Part shown: positions 11,881 to 22,036 of the stretch, one piece after another
Numbering within the stretch: position 1 is the first letter of the stretch
Layout of the letters: each line of letters begins with the position of its first letter
DNA from: Homarus americanus
Lineage: Eukaryota; Arthropoda; Malacostraca; Decapoda; Nephropidae
Length of the DNA: 64,000 nt
Assembly (NCBI RefSeq): GCF_018991925.1
Contig: NW_024748870.1
Span: forward strand, 1,308,400 to 1,372,399
Direction: 5' to 3'
Made by a program: the position numbers and the translations under genes
The notes under the pieces: model-generated
Told to the model about the DNA's origin: nothing
Seen by the model: the letters and a program-made list of their open reading frames with translations, nothing else
Database searches by the model: none

Positions 11881-12273
11881 CTATGACGCAACACGTATTC
11901 TCCCTACAAAATTAACAAATTGAGGAATAAGCTGTAAAATTGACGGAAAACATTTTTCAACATGCCGCGCAATATACATTCTTCTTTACTGGGAAATGGG
12001 TATTGGCTTAGGATTTGTACTGAACTGGAAAAAAAAATCTTGTTACTAATGGACACAAGCGATTGAAATTTTATGGTACATACTAATGTCTGAATATGTA
12101 TATACCATATAATATGATATTGATAAATGGGAATATATTCGTCTTTCAATGTCTTCTAAACATAGGGTATCAAAGTAATCCTGCTGCTGTTGTTTGAAAT
12201 CATTTATAGGATAAACAAATGATGTATATTTAATTAGAGGATATTGTTGTTCGACAATAATAGAAAAGTTTCA
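11881..12273 (-). pseudogene. Unrecognised ORF B
   Basis: About 75 codons are open from 12273 (SIIVEQQYPLIKY..KQQQQDYFDTLCLEDIE), then frame changes continue to a plausible C-terminus ending ..VGRIRVAS at 11881. The composition (charged, aromatic, no low-complexity bias apart from QQQQ) looks coding. It begins only about 20 bp after the stop of ORF C on the same strand. Family unknown; shifted by at least one indel and one stop. Confidence 0.45.
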
Positions 12274-12294
12274 GGATAATTACTGTAAAATATC

Positions 12295-12740
12295 TTACTG
12301 CTCATTTTTTAATTGTATACATTCGTCACAATAATGATGGGCTTTTATTAACTCATCACCAAGTCTACAGTAAGTTGAAGCTTGTAATAGCCGCAAGTTT
12401 CCGCATTTTTTTCCACATATAGAACAACTGTTATTTTGGGGGATAATTATTACATCGATATTAGATTCGTCGATAGCGGAATCGATAGATAAATTACAGT
12501 TGTCATGTTTTAAGAGTGAGAACCTCCAAAGTTTGGCCTGTGTTTTGGCTGTTTCGGCTTTTCCAAATAGTTTGGTGAGTTCTTACAAAAATAATCAGAC
12601 ACATACCCAATAAGTGGTTCAATATACGAATTTGTGTAATCTAATATCCCATAGCCACAATAAAATCATCATAATATACTAAATTATCATCAACATTATT
12701 GTGTTTCGTGGATTTGCGTTGTATTCTGCCATTATTTTAA
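12295..12740 (-). pseudogene. Unrecognised ORF C with Cys-rich putative zinc finger
   Basis: Minus-strand frames from about 12740 contain HNNVDDNLVYYDDFIVAMGY, then SYIEPLIGYVSDYF, then a C-terminal region with SCSICGKKCG..YCRLGDELIKAHHYCDEC, ending at 12295. The C-x2-C...C-x2-C arrangement with two His resembles a zinc-binding finger. Two frame changes are needed, so the gene is decayed. It sits between ORF B and the nuclease-like ORF D, all on the same strand with little spacing. Function unknown; nucleic-acid binding is only a guess from the finger. Confidence 0.5.
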
Positions 12741-12943
12741 GGAATTATTTTATAATGAGTCATTATAGCTAATTTACTGTACTTAATCTTGATTTTTTTT
12801 TTATTATTTTATTATCTGTCGTTTGTGTTCCATTTTGTCAAAATATAGTTAAAACAATTCCATATATCATTCCCTTTTTGTTTATTTAAACGTATATAAA
12901 GAATTATAAGCTTGATTTTTTCGGCTAACTCCTTTTTCTTGTT

Positions 12944-13180
12944 TCAAATAGCTATTAATTTGTGTAATTTCCTAAAATGTGTTGGTCCTTGAATTTCTAC
13001 ACCCAAAAATATTTCAGGAAAATACAAATCAATTTCGAAAGGCTTATTAACAACAGACAAACCGCGCCTACTAACCTCTATGACTGGTAGTTTGTTGGTT
13101 TGTTCATTTAATTCCCTAACAATCCGTTTAAACACTTCAATCTCGCTTTTACTTTTAAAATATTTATTTATTTTTTCTTA
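12944..13180 (-). CDS. ORF D: PD-(D/E)XK nuclease-like fragment (Vsr/DUF559-like)
   Basis: One open frame of about 75 codons: SEIEVFKRIVREL (helix with a conserved-type Glu), then FEIDLYFPEIFLGVEIQGPT and HF. The pattern E...(I)D-x-Y-x-P-E-x-x-(L/I)-(G)-(V/I)E-x-(Q/D)-G-x-x-H is the catalytic core seen in Vsr-like and DUF559 endonuclease folds, with D and E-x-Q as the metal site. No ATG opens the frame before the upstream stop at about 13180. A polypyrimidine-AG just before it could be a splice acceptor, or the 5' part was lost when the hAT at 13236 inserted. The ancestral gene is unknown; a mobile or viral nuclease is plausible. Confidence 0.5.
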
Positions 13181-13235
13181 AGAAATAGAGGGTAAAAGGA
13201 TTAGAAACGCAACCATTACTAATAGTAGCTAACGT

Positions 13236-13286
13236 AGGGTTGCCAGATCTGAACCTTCAAAAACGAGGGCGTTCCCGAGAAGACAT
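13236..13286 (-). mobile_element. Old hAT element, left end (split by the LINE)
   Basis: Begins TAGGGTTGCCA and matches the left end of the younger hAT at 18546 for about 50 bp, up to AGAAGACAT. The flank AGCTAACG (13228-13235) matches AACTAACG (19721-19728) at 7 of 8 bases. This pairs it with the right end at 19450-19720 as one element later split by the LINE. Confidence 0.75.
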
Positions 13287-13289
13287 TCT

Positions 13290-14531
13290 GAAAATAAAAC
13301 AGGAACAAATAGTTGGCTTTCAACTCTTAAGAAACAATAAAGTGGTGGTGAAATTTGGGGAAAACACTGTTTTTGAAAAGTTTTGTGAAGAATATGAAGA
13401 CAAAATTATAAGAATTCCTAACAGTGATGAGACTGTTAAAGTGATGAATTTCAGTAAAACCTTAACTTAGGTATCAGTTAAAGATGCTCCCATTGAAATG
13501 GGAAATGAAATTATATTGAACATCATAAGTAAATATGGTAAAGTGAAAGGAATGAGGTTGAACAAGTATACAAAAGGACCAGCGGCCGGACTATTGAATG
13601 GGACAAGAACCTTCAAGGTAAATTTAAAGAACAACATTCCATCATCAGTAACAGTAGGTGGCCATAGTTTAACTTTCCTTTATGCTGGACAGAGGAAAAC
13701 TTGTTATAAATGTGGACATGAAGGTCATTTGGCAATTGATTGTCACACCGAGGAAGTAGATAAGGTGAACATTTTTATAGAGGAAGACTTCCCTGCGATA
13801 CAACTTCTGGTGAGATCCACAGCTCAAGGGCAGGTGTTAAAGAAGGAGTAGAAAGTGTCACAGTAAGTCAGGTTCCAGCAACAACCCGGCATGGGGTAGA
13901 AAGGGAAGAAGTGCCTGTTCAGACTATATCCCAGGATGCTGTAGGTCCAGAAGGTACCACACACCCAGATTGTTCAGAAATTGCAGCACAGAAAACCTCC
14001 ACTACATGTGAGGCCGAAATACATACAGAGAGGAATAATGTGGATCAAACTAAAGGTAAAATATCTTGTGAAAATATGGAATATGATAAAGCAGATGACA
14101 CGGAAGCAACAAATATGACGAGGACAGAGTGTGAAGTGGCAAGAGATGAAAACATGGATAGAATGGAGGAAATTGTAGAGGCTACCTGTATTATGTCACC
14201 AAGCATAAACAAGTATGATGCAAACAAGAAAGAACAGAACAAACCTGTGAAAAATTAATTAGAAATTAACGGCAATGATGATGAAAATCAAGTAAAAGTG
14301 AAAACAGATGGTGATATTTCAAAAAATTCTGGAAAAAAGGATTGTACGAAGCAAAATAAAAACAATGAAAACCAAAGTAATTTGATTGGTCAAGTGAATA
14401 GCCAGACAGAAAATGTATTAGAATGTGGGAAAGGGAGAAAAGATGATGGGAAGAAAATGGATCCAATTGGAAAGATGATACAAGGTGGGAAAAGGTTGAA
14501 CATGTACAAAGCTGGAAATACGAGCAGTTAG
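13290..14531 (+). pseudogene. LINE ORF1, gag-like with CCHC zinc knuckle
   Basis: Frames 13240-13470 and 13498-13851 join across a stop. Recognisable parts are NNKVVVKFGENTVFEKF, NEIILNIISKYGKVKGMRL, GTRTFKVNLKNNIPSSV, and the knuckle CYKCGHEGHLAIDC (C-x2-C-x4-H-x4-C) at about 13709-13750. This layout (RRM-like segment then knuckle) is typical of Tx1/L1-clade ORF1 proteins, which coat the LINE RNA. The tail to 14531 is Lys/Glu/Asn-rich with further stops. Non-functional. Confidence 0.8.
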
Positions 14532-16340
14532 TGGTAGTAAGGTGATGTTAAGTAAGAGGGATGGAAAAGAAATAGCCAAAAAAGAGGCGAATAAAGGGGA
14601 TAATAGTACAAATGAAGAAGAAAAAAGAGACGTAAAGAGGAAAAGTAAATAAATGATTTTTTATTACATTATTATAACAATAATTAACAATAATTAAGAT
14701 GTATATAATGTTTGCAACATTAAATGTGAATGGTCTAAATAGTTTAGGTAAACAAATGCAACTATTATCCTTTGTTAAGTATTATAATATTGACATTCTT
14801 ATGATACAGGAACATAATGTTAAGGATCCAGGGAAATTATCTTATCTAAATGATTACTTCGAAATTATTATAAACAGTACACATTTGTTAAAAGGAAGAA
14901 CTGCACTATTAGTTAGAAAAACATCCATTTTCAAAATACTTAACTATGAGATGGATGAGAATGGCCAAATTTTATGTGTCAGAGTTTCTGTGTTAGACCA
15001 TATAATTCCCATTATTAATATTTATGCCCCATCAGGGAATACAAGGTACAGGGAGAGAGAAGAACTGTTTTCTGATGATTTATTATATTATATCAGAAAT
15101 AATATTGAAAATATAATGATTGGGGGAGACTTTAACTGTATTACCAGCCTGAGAGATTACAGCAATCATGACAACAATGGTTTGGTATCCAAAGCCTTAA
15201 CAATTCTTATAAAGGATATAAAACTTAAGGATGTTGCCATGATACAGAATTATCAACCTGAGTTTTCGTATGTTAGGGATAAATATGGGTCAAGAATTGA
15301 TAGGCTTTATGTTAAGGGGTTTGAGAACAAAATACAGTAGTAAAATGTGATACAGTTCCAGTCAGTTTTACAGACCATTCAATGGTTCTGTCAAAAGTGA
15401 ACATTAACAAAAATGTCAAAGTAGGTAGAGGTTTCTGGAAAGTGAATTGTAGTATTTTAAACTCTGATGAGGTACAGGAAAATTTTGGAGTGTTTTGGAA
15501 ACATGTTAAGGAGAAAATAAACAAATACCAGAATATTTTATAGTGGTGGGAACAATGTGCTAAACCAGAGTGTAAGAACTTTTTTATAAAAATATGAAAA
15601 AAAATGTCGCAAGAAAAATATGGGCTAATTAATTTATTTCAAAGTAGGTTAAGAGAACTTTATGAAGAAGCTAAATACTTTGATGTGAATTATGAAGAAA
15701 TAAAGGCACTGAAAACCAGAATAAATGAATTAAGGAACAAAATTTGTGAAGGTGTTAAAATAAGATCCAGAATAAAAGACAGAATAGAAGGAGAAAAGCT
15801 TTCTCGCCATTTGATCTGTAAAGAAAAAAGTAACGGAAACAAGGAATTAATTACTAAGGTTAAGAGAGAAAATGGTGAAGAAATTGTGAATACAGAAGGC
15901 ATAATCTATGTAATTAAATATTTTTTGGGGAATCTACAGGTATATAAAAGAGTTGAAACTAATGATGAATACTGTGAAAACTTTATAGAGAATTGCAAAC
16001 CAAGACTAAAGGAATCGGAAAATTAATCTATAATAAAACCAGTAAACGAGAAGAAAATATGGTAGATCCCCAGGTAGTGATGGTCTACCTGCAGAGTTTT
16101 ATAAACAAAATGCTGGAATAATTAAGCTAGTGCCTAAAAAGGGGAATCTGAATTTAATTGAAAACTGGAGACCAATAACCCTCCTAAATGTAGATTGTAA
16201 AATAGTTGCAAAAATATTGGCAAGGAGAATTGAACATATTTTACATTCAATATTGTCAAACGACCAATACTGTTGCAATAAAGGACGGTCAATAATAGAT
16301 TGTAATATCATGGTTAGGGATATAGTGCAATTTGTTAGTA

Positions 16341-16902
16341 CAGGTTGACAATCCCTTATCCGAAATCCTTGGGACCAGAGGCATTTCGGATTTCGGAATT
16401 TTTCGGTTTTCAGAATGGTTAGTTTTTTTTTTTTTTTTTTTTAACCCATCCGGGCACAAGTCACTGACCCACATTGGGGCCTGGGGGGCGAAAATATAAT
16501 AATAATAATAATACAGGTAATAATAATAATTCATAGGTCTAGGTCATGTTACTCACTTTTTATCTTTTTTTTCATTCTTGTATTTCTTTATTATTATTAT
16601 TATTATTATTATTTTATTAATACAGTATTATTGTTATCATTATTAATTTATTTTGGTGTATTTTTTAATTAAAATTTTTATTTACTATGAATAATTACAG
16701 GTATTATTATTATAATTATCATTATTATTATAATTAGTATTACTATTACATTTTCGCCCCCTAGGCCCCGATGTGGGTCAGTGATCTATGCCTGGGTGGG
16801 CTAATCCCTGTAAAAAAAAAAAAAAAAAATTGCTCCACAAAAAACTTTCGGTTTTCAGTGCTTTTCGGTTTTCGGAATTTCGGATAAAGGGGTGTCAACC
16901 TG
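16341..16902. mobile_element. Tigger-like MITE with TA duplication
   Basis: Left end CAGGTTGACAATCCCTTATC and right end ATAAAGGGGTGTCAACCTG are inverted repeats extending about 70 bp through ATTTCGGATTTCGG-type sequence, flanked by TA at 16339-16340 and 16903-16904. Termini of this type are known from pogo/Tigger elements. Inside are two inverted copies of another short repeat and AT-rich triplet runs. There is no transposase. Confidence 0.85.
16420..16822. repeat. Inverted pair of a short repeat flanking (TAA)n inside the MITE
   Basis: TTAACCCATCCGGGCACAAG..CTGACCCACATTGGGGCCT (about 16440-16497) is the reverse complement, with changes, of 16748-16818. The same module occurs at 59779-59842 next to a long (TAA)n. 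It looks like a small retroposed unit with a triplet-repeat tail. Confidence 0.7.
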
Positions 16903-18545
16903 TAGTGAGAACCAAAAATGTGCAATAATAACTTAGATTGGTCATAGGCATTTGACAGAGTTGATATAAAATTTGTATTTAGGGTAATGGAAAAATTAGG
17001 CATTAACAATGTTTATGTAGACTGGATTAAAATGTTGTATTGAAATTGTGAGAGTAAGGTTTTGGTTAATGGCATACAAAGTAAGTCATTCAGGATTGGA
17101 AGATCAGTAAGACAAGGATGTCCTCTTTCTATGAATCTCTATACATTTTTCCAAGAACCTTTTTATTTATCAGTAAACAGCAATGCCAGAATAATTCCCC
17201 CACAGTTACCAAACAACATAAAATTTCCCATACTGGGATATACTGATGATTCTGCAGTCTTTGTTGTCACAAACCAGTCCATAATTGACGTTAGCAGAGA
17301 AATAGAAAGGTTTGAAGAAGCAACAGGTGCTAAATTAAACAAAAATAAAACAAGTATTATGGGCTTGGGTGAGTGGAAGAAGAGAGATTTATGGCCTGTG
17401 CTGTTGGTGAGATCAGCAGAATATTCCAGAATTTTAGGCACTATATAATATGAAGATTACGAACACACTGTTAATATGAATTGGAACAAAAACTTGGAAA
17501 ATATCAGCATTACTGTAAATTGTTTATCAAACAGAAAATTATCCTTGTACCAAAAAGCAATTATTGTGAACTCAAAAGTTTGGTCCAAGGTATGGTACCT
17601 ATCCCATACATTTTCATTAAATAAAATGTACTCACAGAAAATTGAATCATGTATTTTTAAATACATATGGAGTGGCATGTACCAGCCAATTAAGAGACAA
17701 ACTCTGTATTTACCTGTCAAACAAGGTGGTATTGGTGTAGTTAATGTGTTTTGTAAAGCAGCTGCTACATTACGTACAACTTTCATAAAAATTGCTTCAG
17801 ACCATGAAAAGAGGAAATCCTTAACTCCATATTATACAAGTATAAGGACCAGCTAGAAATGAACCTACGGATAATGTTTCCTACTTGTCTCCACCTTATT
17901 ATATAGTATTGCAATCAATACCCTAAGAAGGTTAGCAAGGCATCATAACTTTCCCAATGTCAAGAATAGAGAAGTATACAATATGTTAATGATATGGACA
18001 AAACCTGCAGTTGAAAGAAAGTATCCGCTGTTTAAATGGCCTTTTATTTGGGAAAATATTACTTGTAAATATATGGATCCTCACCAGAGAGGCTTCATAT
18101 ATAGGTATATTCATGAAACTCTACCAACAAATCAAAGACTAAAAATGTTAAACATAAAACAAGATGAGAGTTGTGTAAGATGTGGTGAGGTAGAATATCC
18201 ATTACATGTATTTTACTTCTGTTTCCATAACAAAGAGATAATTAAATTGTTTAAAAATCTCTTGAATACTGTCTGCAATGTCAATAGCAAATTATTTATG
18301 CATTTCTTAATGTTTAATATTAACTGTAGTGATAATAAGGATAACAATACAATGATCATGCTAATGTCAGATTATATTTTCTGTATGTGGTTAAGTAGGA
18401 AAGAAAATTATAATGTTAAGGAGACTATAGCCTTTATTAAAGGCAGGATATATTATAATAAATGGATGATCAAGCGTATTTTAAAAGAAAAGTCATCCAA
18501 ATATTTCACTTACAAATATGTTAATATGCAATATTTATGTATACA

Positions 18546-19324
18546 TAGGGTTGCCATATCTGAACATTCAAAAAAGAGGACGCTCCAGAAGACATCCCCC
18601 GCCCGGAACACACAGGCTAAGATACAACATGCATGGTATAGAAATCTTAAAATAAAAAAAAATACCTTTACTTAAGGCTGAACATCTTCATTCCCTTAGT
18701 TTTGGTTGATTGCTCTTTAAAAAGGTATAGAAGTCACTGCAAGGTGTTTCTCGGAAGTTGTAATGTACGGTCAGAATGCCTTTCATTGTTTCAACACTCA
18801 ATTTGTTCCTGTCCATTGACTTTGCATCAGTGAAAAAAATCTTTCTACATTTGCATTGTGAGATGATATAGCAAAGAAGAATTGTGCAATTCTGAGTGGC
18901 ATTCAATGTTCTTTGATTTTTCAAAGTATCTGGTCCACTTTTTATGTGTTGGCAGATTACTAAATTCTTCATCACTCTTGTAATTTTCCACAAACTGCTT
19001 CAGGTTACTAACTTGGTCAAAACACTTCATCAACTTCTACCCCCTTATCAATCAAATATTTGACAGCTAAGTTGACAACACCGTACAGGCGTACAAGTGA
19101 CTTATTAGCCGACGAAAACTGAACGAGATCTCTACGGTTTCCACCTTCCCTCCCTCTCTCTCTCTCTCCCGTCATTACAGTTTCATGTTTTTTTTTTCCG
19201 TGTTGAAAATGATGGAAGCTGAAATTCCGGACTTTTGAAGAATTTTAAACATTCCTTCCGGACGAAGATTTCGAGACCTAAATGGAGGACATGTCCGGGA
19301 AAATACGGACGTATGGCAACCCTA
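18546..19324 (-). mobile_element. Younger hAT element, 779 bp, 8-bp TSD
   Basis: Ends TAGGGTTGCCA / TGGCAACCCTA, flanked by perfect TGTATACA at 18538-18545 and 19325-19332. An 8-bp duplication and these termini are hAT hallmarks. It is inserted in the last part of the LINE ORF2. The element is internally deleted and keeps only the C-terminus of a transposase. Confidence 0.92.
18690..19033 (-). pseudogene. hAT transposase C-terminal dimerisation region
   Basis: Overlapping minus-strand frames give KNIECHSELHNSSLL, then RKIFFTDAKSMDRNKLSVET, and FRETPCSDFYTFLKSNQP. This corresponds to the hAT dimerisation (Dimer_Tnp_hAT) region: the RxFS..N..W...RN-R-L-S-V block and the C-x-EFYDFL-type tail. 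No catalytic DDE part or BED finger remains, and there is a frameshift between the pieces. Transposition would need a transposase from elsewhere. Confidence 0.8.
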
Positions 19325-19449
19325 TGTATACAGTATATGCAAATTGTAAAATTAAAAAAAGAAAAAGAACAGCCAAGCAGGATAAATATTTCATGAGACT
19401 GATGATATAACAATGTACACTCAGTAAAAAATACTCTGAAAAAAAAGTG

Positions 19450-19720
19450 CTAGCAGATAAGTTGACAACACCATACAGGCGTACACGTACGTGACTTATC
19501 AGCTGACGAAAACTGAATGAGATCTCTACTGTTTCCACCTCTCCCTCTCTCACAGTCTTTCTCTCTCTTGTCATTACAGTTTCATGTTTCTTTCCGTGGA
19601 GAAAATGATGGAAGTTGAAATTCCGGACTTTTGAAGAATTTAAAAAATTACTTCCGGATGAAGATTTCGAGACCTAAATGGAGGACATATCCGGGAAAAT
19701 ACGGACGTATGGCAACCCTA
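19450..19720 (-). mobile_element. Old hAT element, right end
   Basis: About 270 bp that align well with 19065-19324 of the younger copy, from GATAAGTTGACAACACC to ACGGACGTATGGCAACCCTA. The flank AACTAACG at 19721-19728 pairs with 13228-13235. Confidence 0.8.
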
Positions 19721-19728
19721 AACTAACG

Positions 19729-20013
19729 TGTAATAGCCCGTCTCATAAACAGAATGATTATATAAATGGGTTAATTACATTTGATTTATATACATTCACC
19801 ACCTGTAACTTTCCACTGACATGTTCATATCACGTGATGGGCAGGATCCTTGAGGCGCGGCTCGGTGACTGTTATGGTCAGCATTTAAATGCCGGCTGCC
19901 TGGGGCATTGTTACTCAACTCCTCACACTGATCGGACGTATCTTAGCAGGTATATTTACATAGCCTCCGTCCTTCTCTTAACACTCATAGCTACAGTGAT
20001 AAGCTACGGTTGA
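19729..20013 (+). pseudogene. Unrecognised ORF E with Cys-rich part and C-terminal membrane segment
   Basis: The frame reads NDYINGLITFDLYTFTTCNF, PLTCSYHVMGRIL, DCYGQHLNAGCLGHCYS, and then RYIYIASVLLLTLIATVISY and a stop. The last 20 residues form a credible transmembrane helix, and the preceding part has six or more Cys, suggesting a small ectodomain with a C-terminal anchor. The 5' end was cut by the hAT insertion, and no ATG lies in the host sequence before it. No family recognised. Confidence 0.4.
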
Positions 20014-20053
20014 TTTACACATTGGAATTGTATCCTCAGTAGTTCCTAAATAA

Positions 20054-20328
20054 ATGGATAACAGACAATTGGGTTTCGCTACTAAAACTCAATATAATAT
20101 CAATGTTCCGGCCTCGTTAACTCAGTGCAGAATCAGCAGTTAAAGGGCCTTGAACAAACGGCGATAATGGAATTCGACAGTAAATTACTTACAAATGATA
20201 GTTTTCTCGAACAATATAAACAAATTAATTGGTATAAAGAAATCGATAAAAACCATGAACTTCTTAACCTCGATGTCATATGTCTAATTAACAATATAGA
20301 GACTAGACAAAAAAAAGCCCTCAGATGA
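20054..20328 (+). pseudogene. Unrecognised ORF F, frameshifted
   Basis: An ATG at 20054 opens MDNRQLGFATKTQYNINVPA. Near 20125 the frame shifts into one that continues through GLEQTAIMEFDSKLLTNDSF and WYKEIDKNHELLNLDVIC to a stop at 20328. AT-rich codons, as in the other unknown ORFs nearby. It could be the 5' part of the larger frame that follows. Confidence 0.4.
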
Positions 20329-20418
20329 AGAGGTACTTCATAAGACGCACGCTGCCATATGCCAGGGTCAATCGACAGTGGGATTTAGTTAACCCTCAAA
20401 CTCTGATATTTCTCTCAT

Positions 20419-21074
20419 GGATTCTAGTGGTGACAAAGATAACGGTGGAGAATTCGATCTGAAGGGATTTGATTGGCAACGCATCGACAATTTTTTTGGG
20501 ATCTTTTAACATTACTCCACTCCCACAGAATAGGGATGCTATAAGAAAAGATAAAAAAGAGGCTGAACCAACAGAATCCAAGATTTAGAAAACAAAACCC
20601 TATTATAAACGTCACATACAATCTGAGGAGAATGACACATACACACAAAAACTCTAAGAATGTGTCCTCGTAACATTTAATAGTCCTGAAGAAGGACTTA
20701 AGGTAAAATCGCGCCTGTATGCCTCTGTAAAAGCATCAACCTCCTCAACTACAGCAACCGCAGCCGCATCATCAATAATGGTACCCCATTCCGATAATGA
20801 AGAATCATTGAAGTTGATGCCTTTTACTACAGCTCCAGGTCCTTCAACAGAAACGACGGCAATATATATTGATCATGCACATAATGATTCAATATCTCAC
20901 ACTCCCAATAGATTTCTATTTGTTCCCGTCATGGAAAATGATCAAGTATTTGTTCCTTTTAGTGAGTGGGAACAAAAGGGAAAAAATAATAATGAAGACC
21001 ACTATGCGTTATTCATACCCATATCTTCCCACACATTGAAGTTGATGCATAACATTATAAGGGACTCTAAATTG
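20419..21074 (+). pseudogene. Unrecognised ORF G, 5' part, cut by CR1
   Basis: An ATG at 20419 opens MDSSGDKDNGGEFDLKGFDW. A frame with a few stops then runs through ECVLVTFNSPEEGLK, an Ala/Ser/Thr linker, and NRFLFVPVMENDQVFVPFSE to the CR1 insertion at 21075. It continues in the same frame past the CR1 at 26221. Family unknown. The interrupted protein would be at least several hundred residues long. Confidence 0.5.
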
Positions 21075-21152
21075 TTGTGTTATCAGTTGTGTTCTGACCT
21101 CACTAGGGGAAAGGTCACGGCAGGGTTAGCTCCGGAGGGATAATTATCAGAT

Positions 21153-22028
21153 ATGGCCAGTGCTATGTGCGGTCATGGGTATGAGAGTTTGTTGACCAAA
21201 CTGGAGTGGTCCATTGAAGAATTGGCGAGGGCCAAGTTAGAAATTGAGAGGGCCACGTTGGAGAATCTGAAATTAAGGAAAGAGCTGGCGAAGTTAAAAG
21301 GAGAGGCTGGACGAGTAAAGCCAGTGTCTGACGAAAAATCAAGCGAGTGGAAAATTGTGAGTAGTGGGAAGACAAAGCTGGTGGTGAAGAAGCACACGAA
21401 GGATACGACAACAACGACAACAACAGCTAAGTGTACCAACCCGTTCAGTCCCTTGATAGACGAATTGGACGTTAGTACAGTCAGGGGCAGGGATGACAAG
21501 GAAGGTATAAAAACTTTAATTGTTGGTGACTCACAGGTAAGGTACATGGACAGGGCCTTTTGTGGTAAAAACAAAAATAGGATGAGGGTGTGTTTGCCAG
21601 GAGCTGGGGTGGGGGATATAATTGACAGGATGGACAATATCTTGTCTGGTAATGGGAACAAACCCATTATCTGCCTCAGTGCAGGAGGCAATGATATTGG
21701 CCGGTGTAGGAGCGAGGAACTTCTTGATAAGTTCAAGGCAGCCATAGATCGTATTAGGACTAAGGGAGGGATCCCTATCATATGCGGTGTCCTGCCTAGA
21801 AGGGGAGTTGGCAGTGAATGGTTGTCAAGGGCGGTTGGTGTCAACGACCGTCTTGACAGATATTGCAAGTCAATATCAGTCCCATTCATTGACAACTGGG
21901 ACAACTTCTATGGCAGAAGGGACCTTTATGCTAGGGATGGGGTGCACCTGTCTAGGGATGGAGTAGCAACCCTGGCTGGGGCTCTAGAGGGGGCAGTTCA
22001 AAAGATATCGAAGTCTTTAAACTGCTAA
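21153..22028 (+). CDS. CR1 ORF1: coiled coil plus SGNH/GDSL esterase
   Basis: 291 codons, intact. Residues ~8-55 are a Leu/Glu/Lys-rich coiled coil; ~122 onward is an SGNH hydrolase with block I VGDSQVRYMD (nucleophile Ser), block III SAGGNDIG and block V ARDGVHLSRDG (Asp/His pair). An esterase-type ORF1 is a known feature of CR1-group LINEs, thought to help particle or membrane interaction. Start chosen at the ATG after the 5' leader, which gives the full coiled coil. ORF2 begins 9 bp downstream. All catalytic residues look present, so this copy is fairly young or was under selection until recently. Confidence 0.9.
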   Translation: MASAMCGHGYESLLTKLEWSIEELARAKLEIERATLENLKLRKELAKLKGEAGRVKPVSDEKSSEWKIVSSGKTKLVVKKHTKDTTTTTTTAKCTNPFSPLIDELDVSTVRGRDDKEGIKTLIVGDSQVRYMDRAFCGKNKNRMRVCLPGAGVGDIIDRMDNILSGNGNKPIICLSAGGNDIGRCRSEELLDKFKAAIDRIRTKGGIPIICGVLPRRGVGSEWLSRAVGVNDRLDRYCKSISVPFIDNWDNFYGRRDLYARDGVHLSRDGVATLAGALEGAVQKISKSLNC

Positions 22029-22036
22029 GAGAACAT

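Larger units (their letters stand above)
14699..19410 (+). pseudogene. LINE ORF2: APE endonuclease + reverse transcriptase
   Basis: 14699-15340 is an APE-type endonuclease: TLNVNGLNS, IQEHN, INIYAPSG, and GGDFNCI. Linker and RT pieces follow: WRPITLLNVDCKIVAKILA..R at 16166-16240, DWS*AFDRVD (stop in the AFDRVD motif) at about 16937, RQGCPLS at about 17112, and GYTDDSAVF (the YADD box changed to YTDD) at about 17239. A C-terminal zinc motif CVRCGEVEYPLHVFYFC is at about 18172. Several stops and frameshifts, a MITE (16341-16902) and a hAT (18546-19324) interrupt it. Removing the hAT and one target duplication reopens the frame to a stop at about 19396. Confidence 0.85.
13287..19449 (+). mobile_element. 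Tx1/L1-clade-like LINE, decayed, with nested insertions
   Basis: Two-ORF non-LTR retrotransposon in plus orientation inside the old hAT: a zinc-knuckle ORF1, then an ORF2 with APE endonuclease, RT and a C-terminal Cys motif. It was later hit by a Tigger-like MITE and a younger hAT. Ends are placed by comparing the two hAT copies; its own target duplication is not resolved. Confidence 0.8.

Noticed and set aside
21173..21904. 243-codon minus-strand frame opposite CR1 ORF1
   Set aside because: Shadow of the SGNH ORF1, with no motif of its own.
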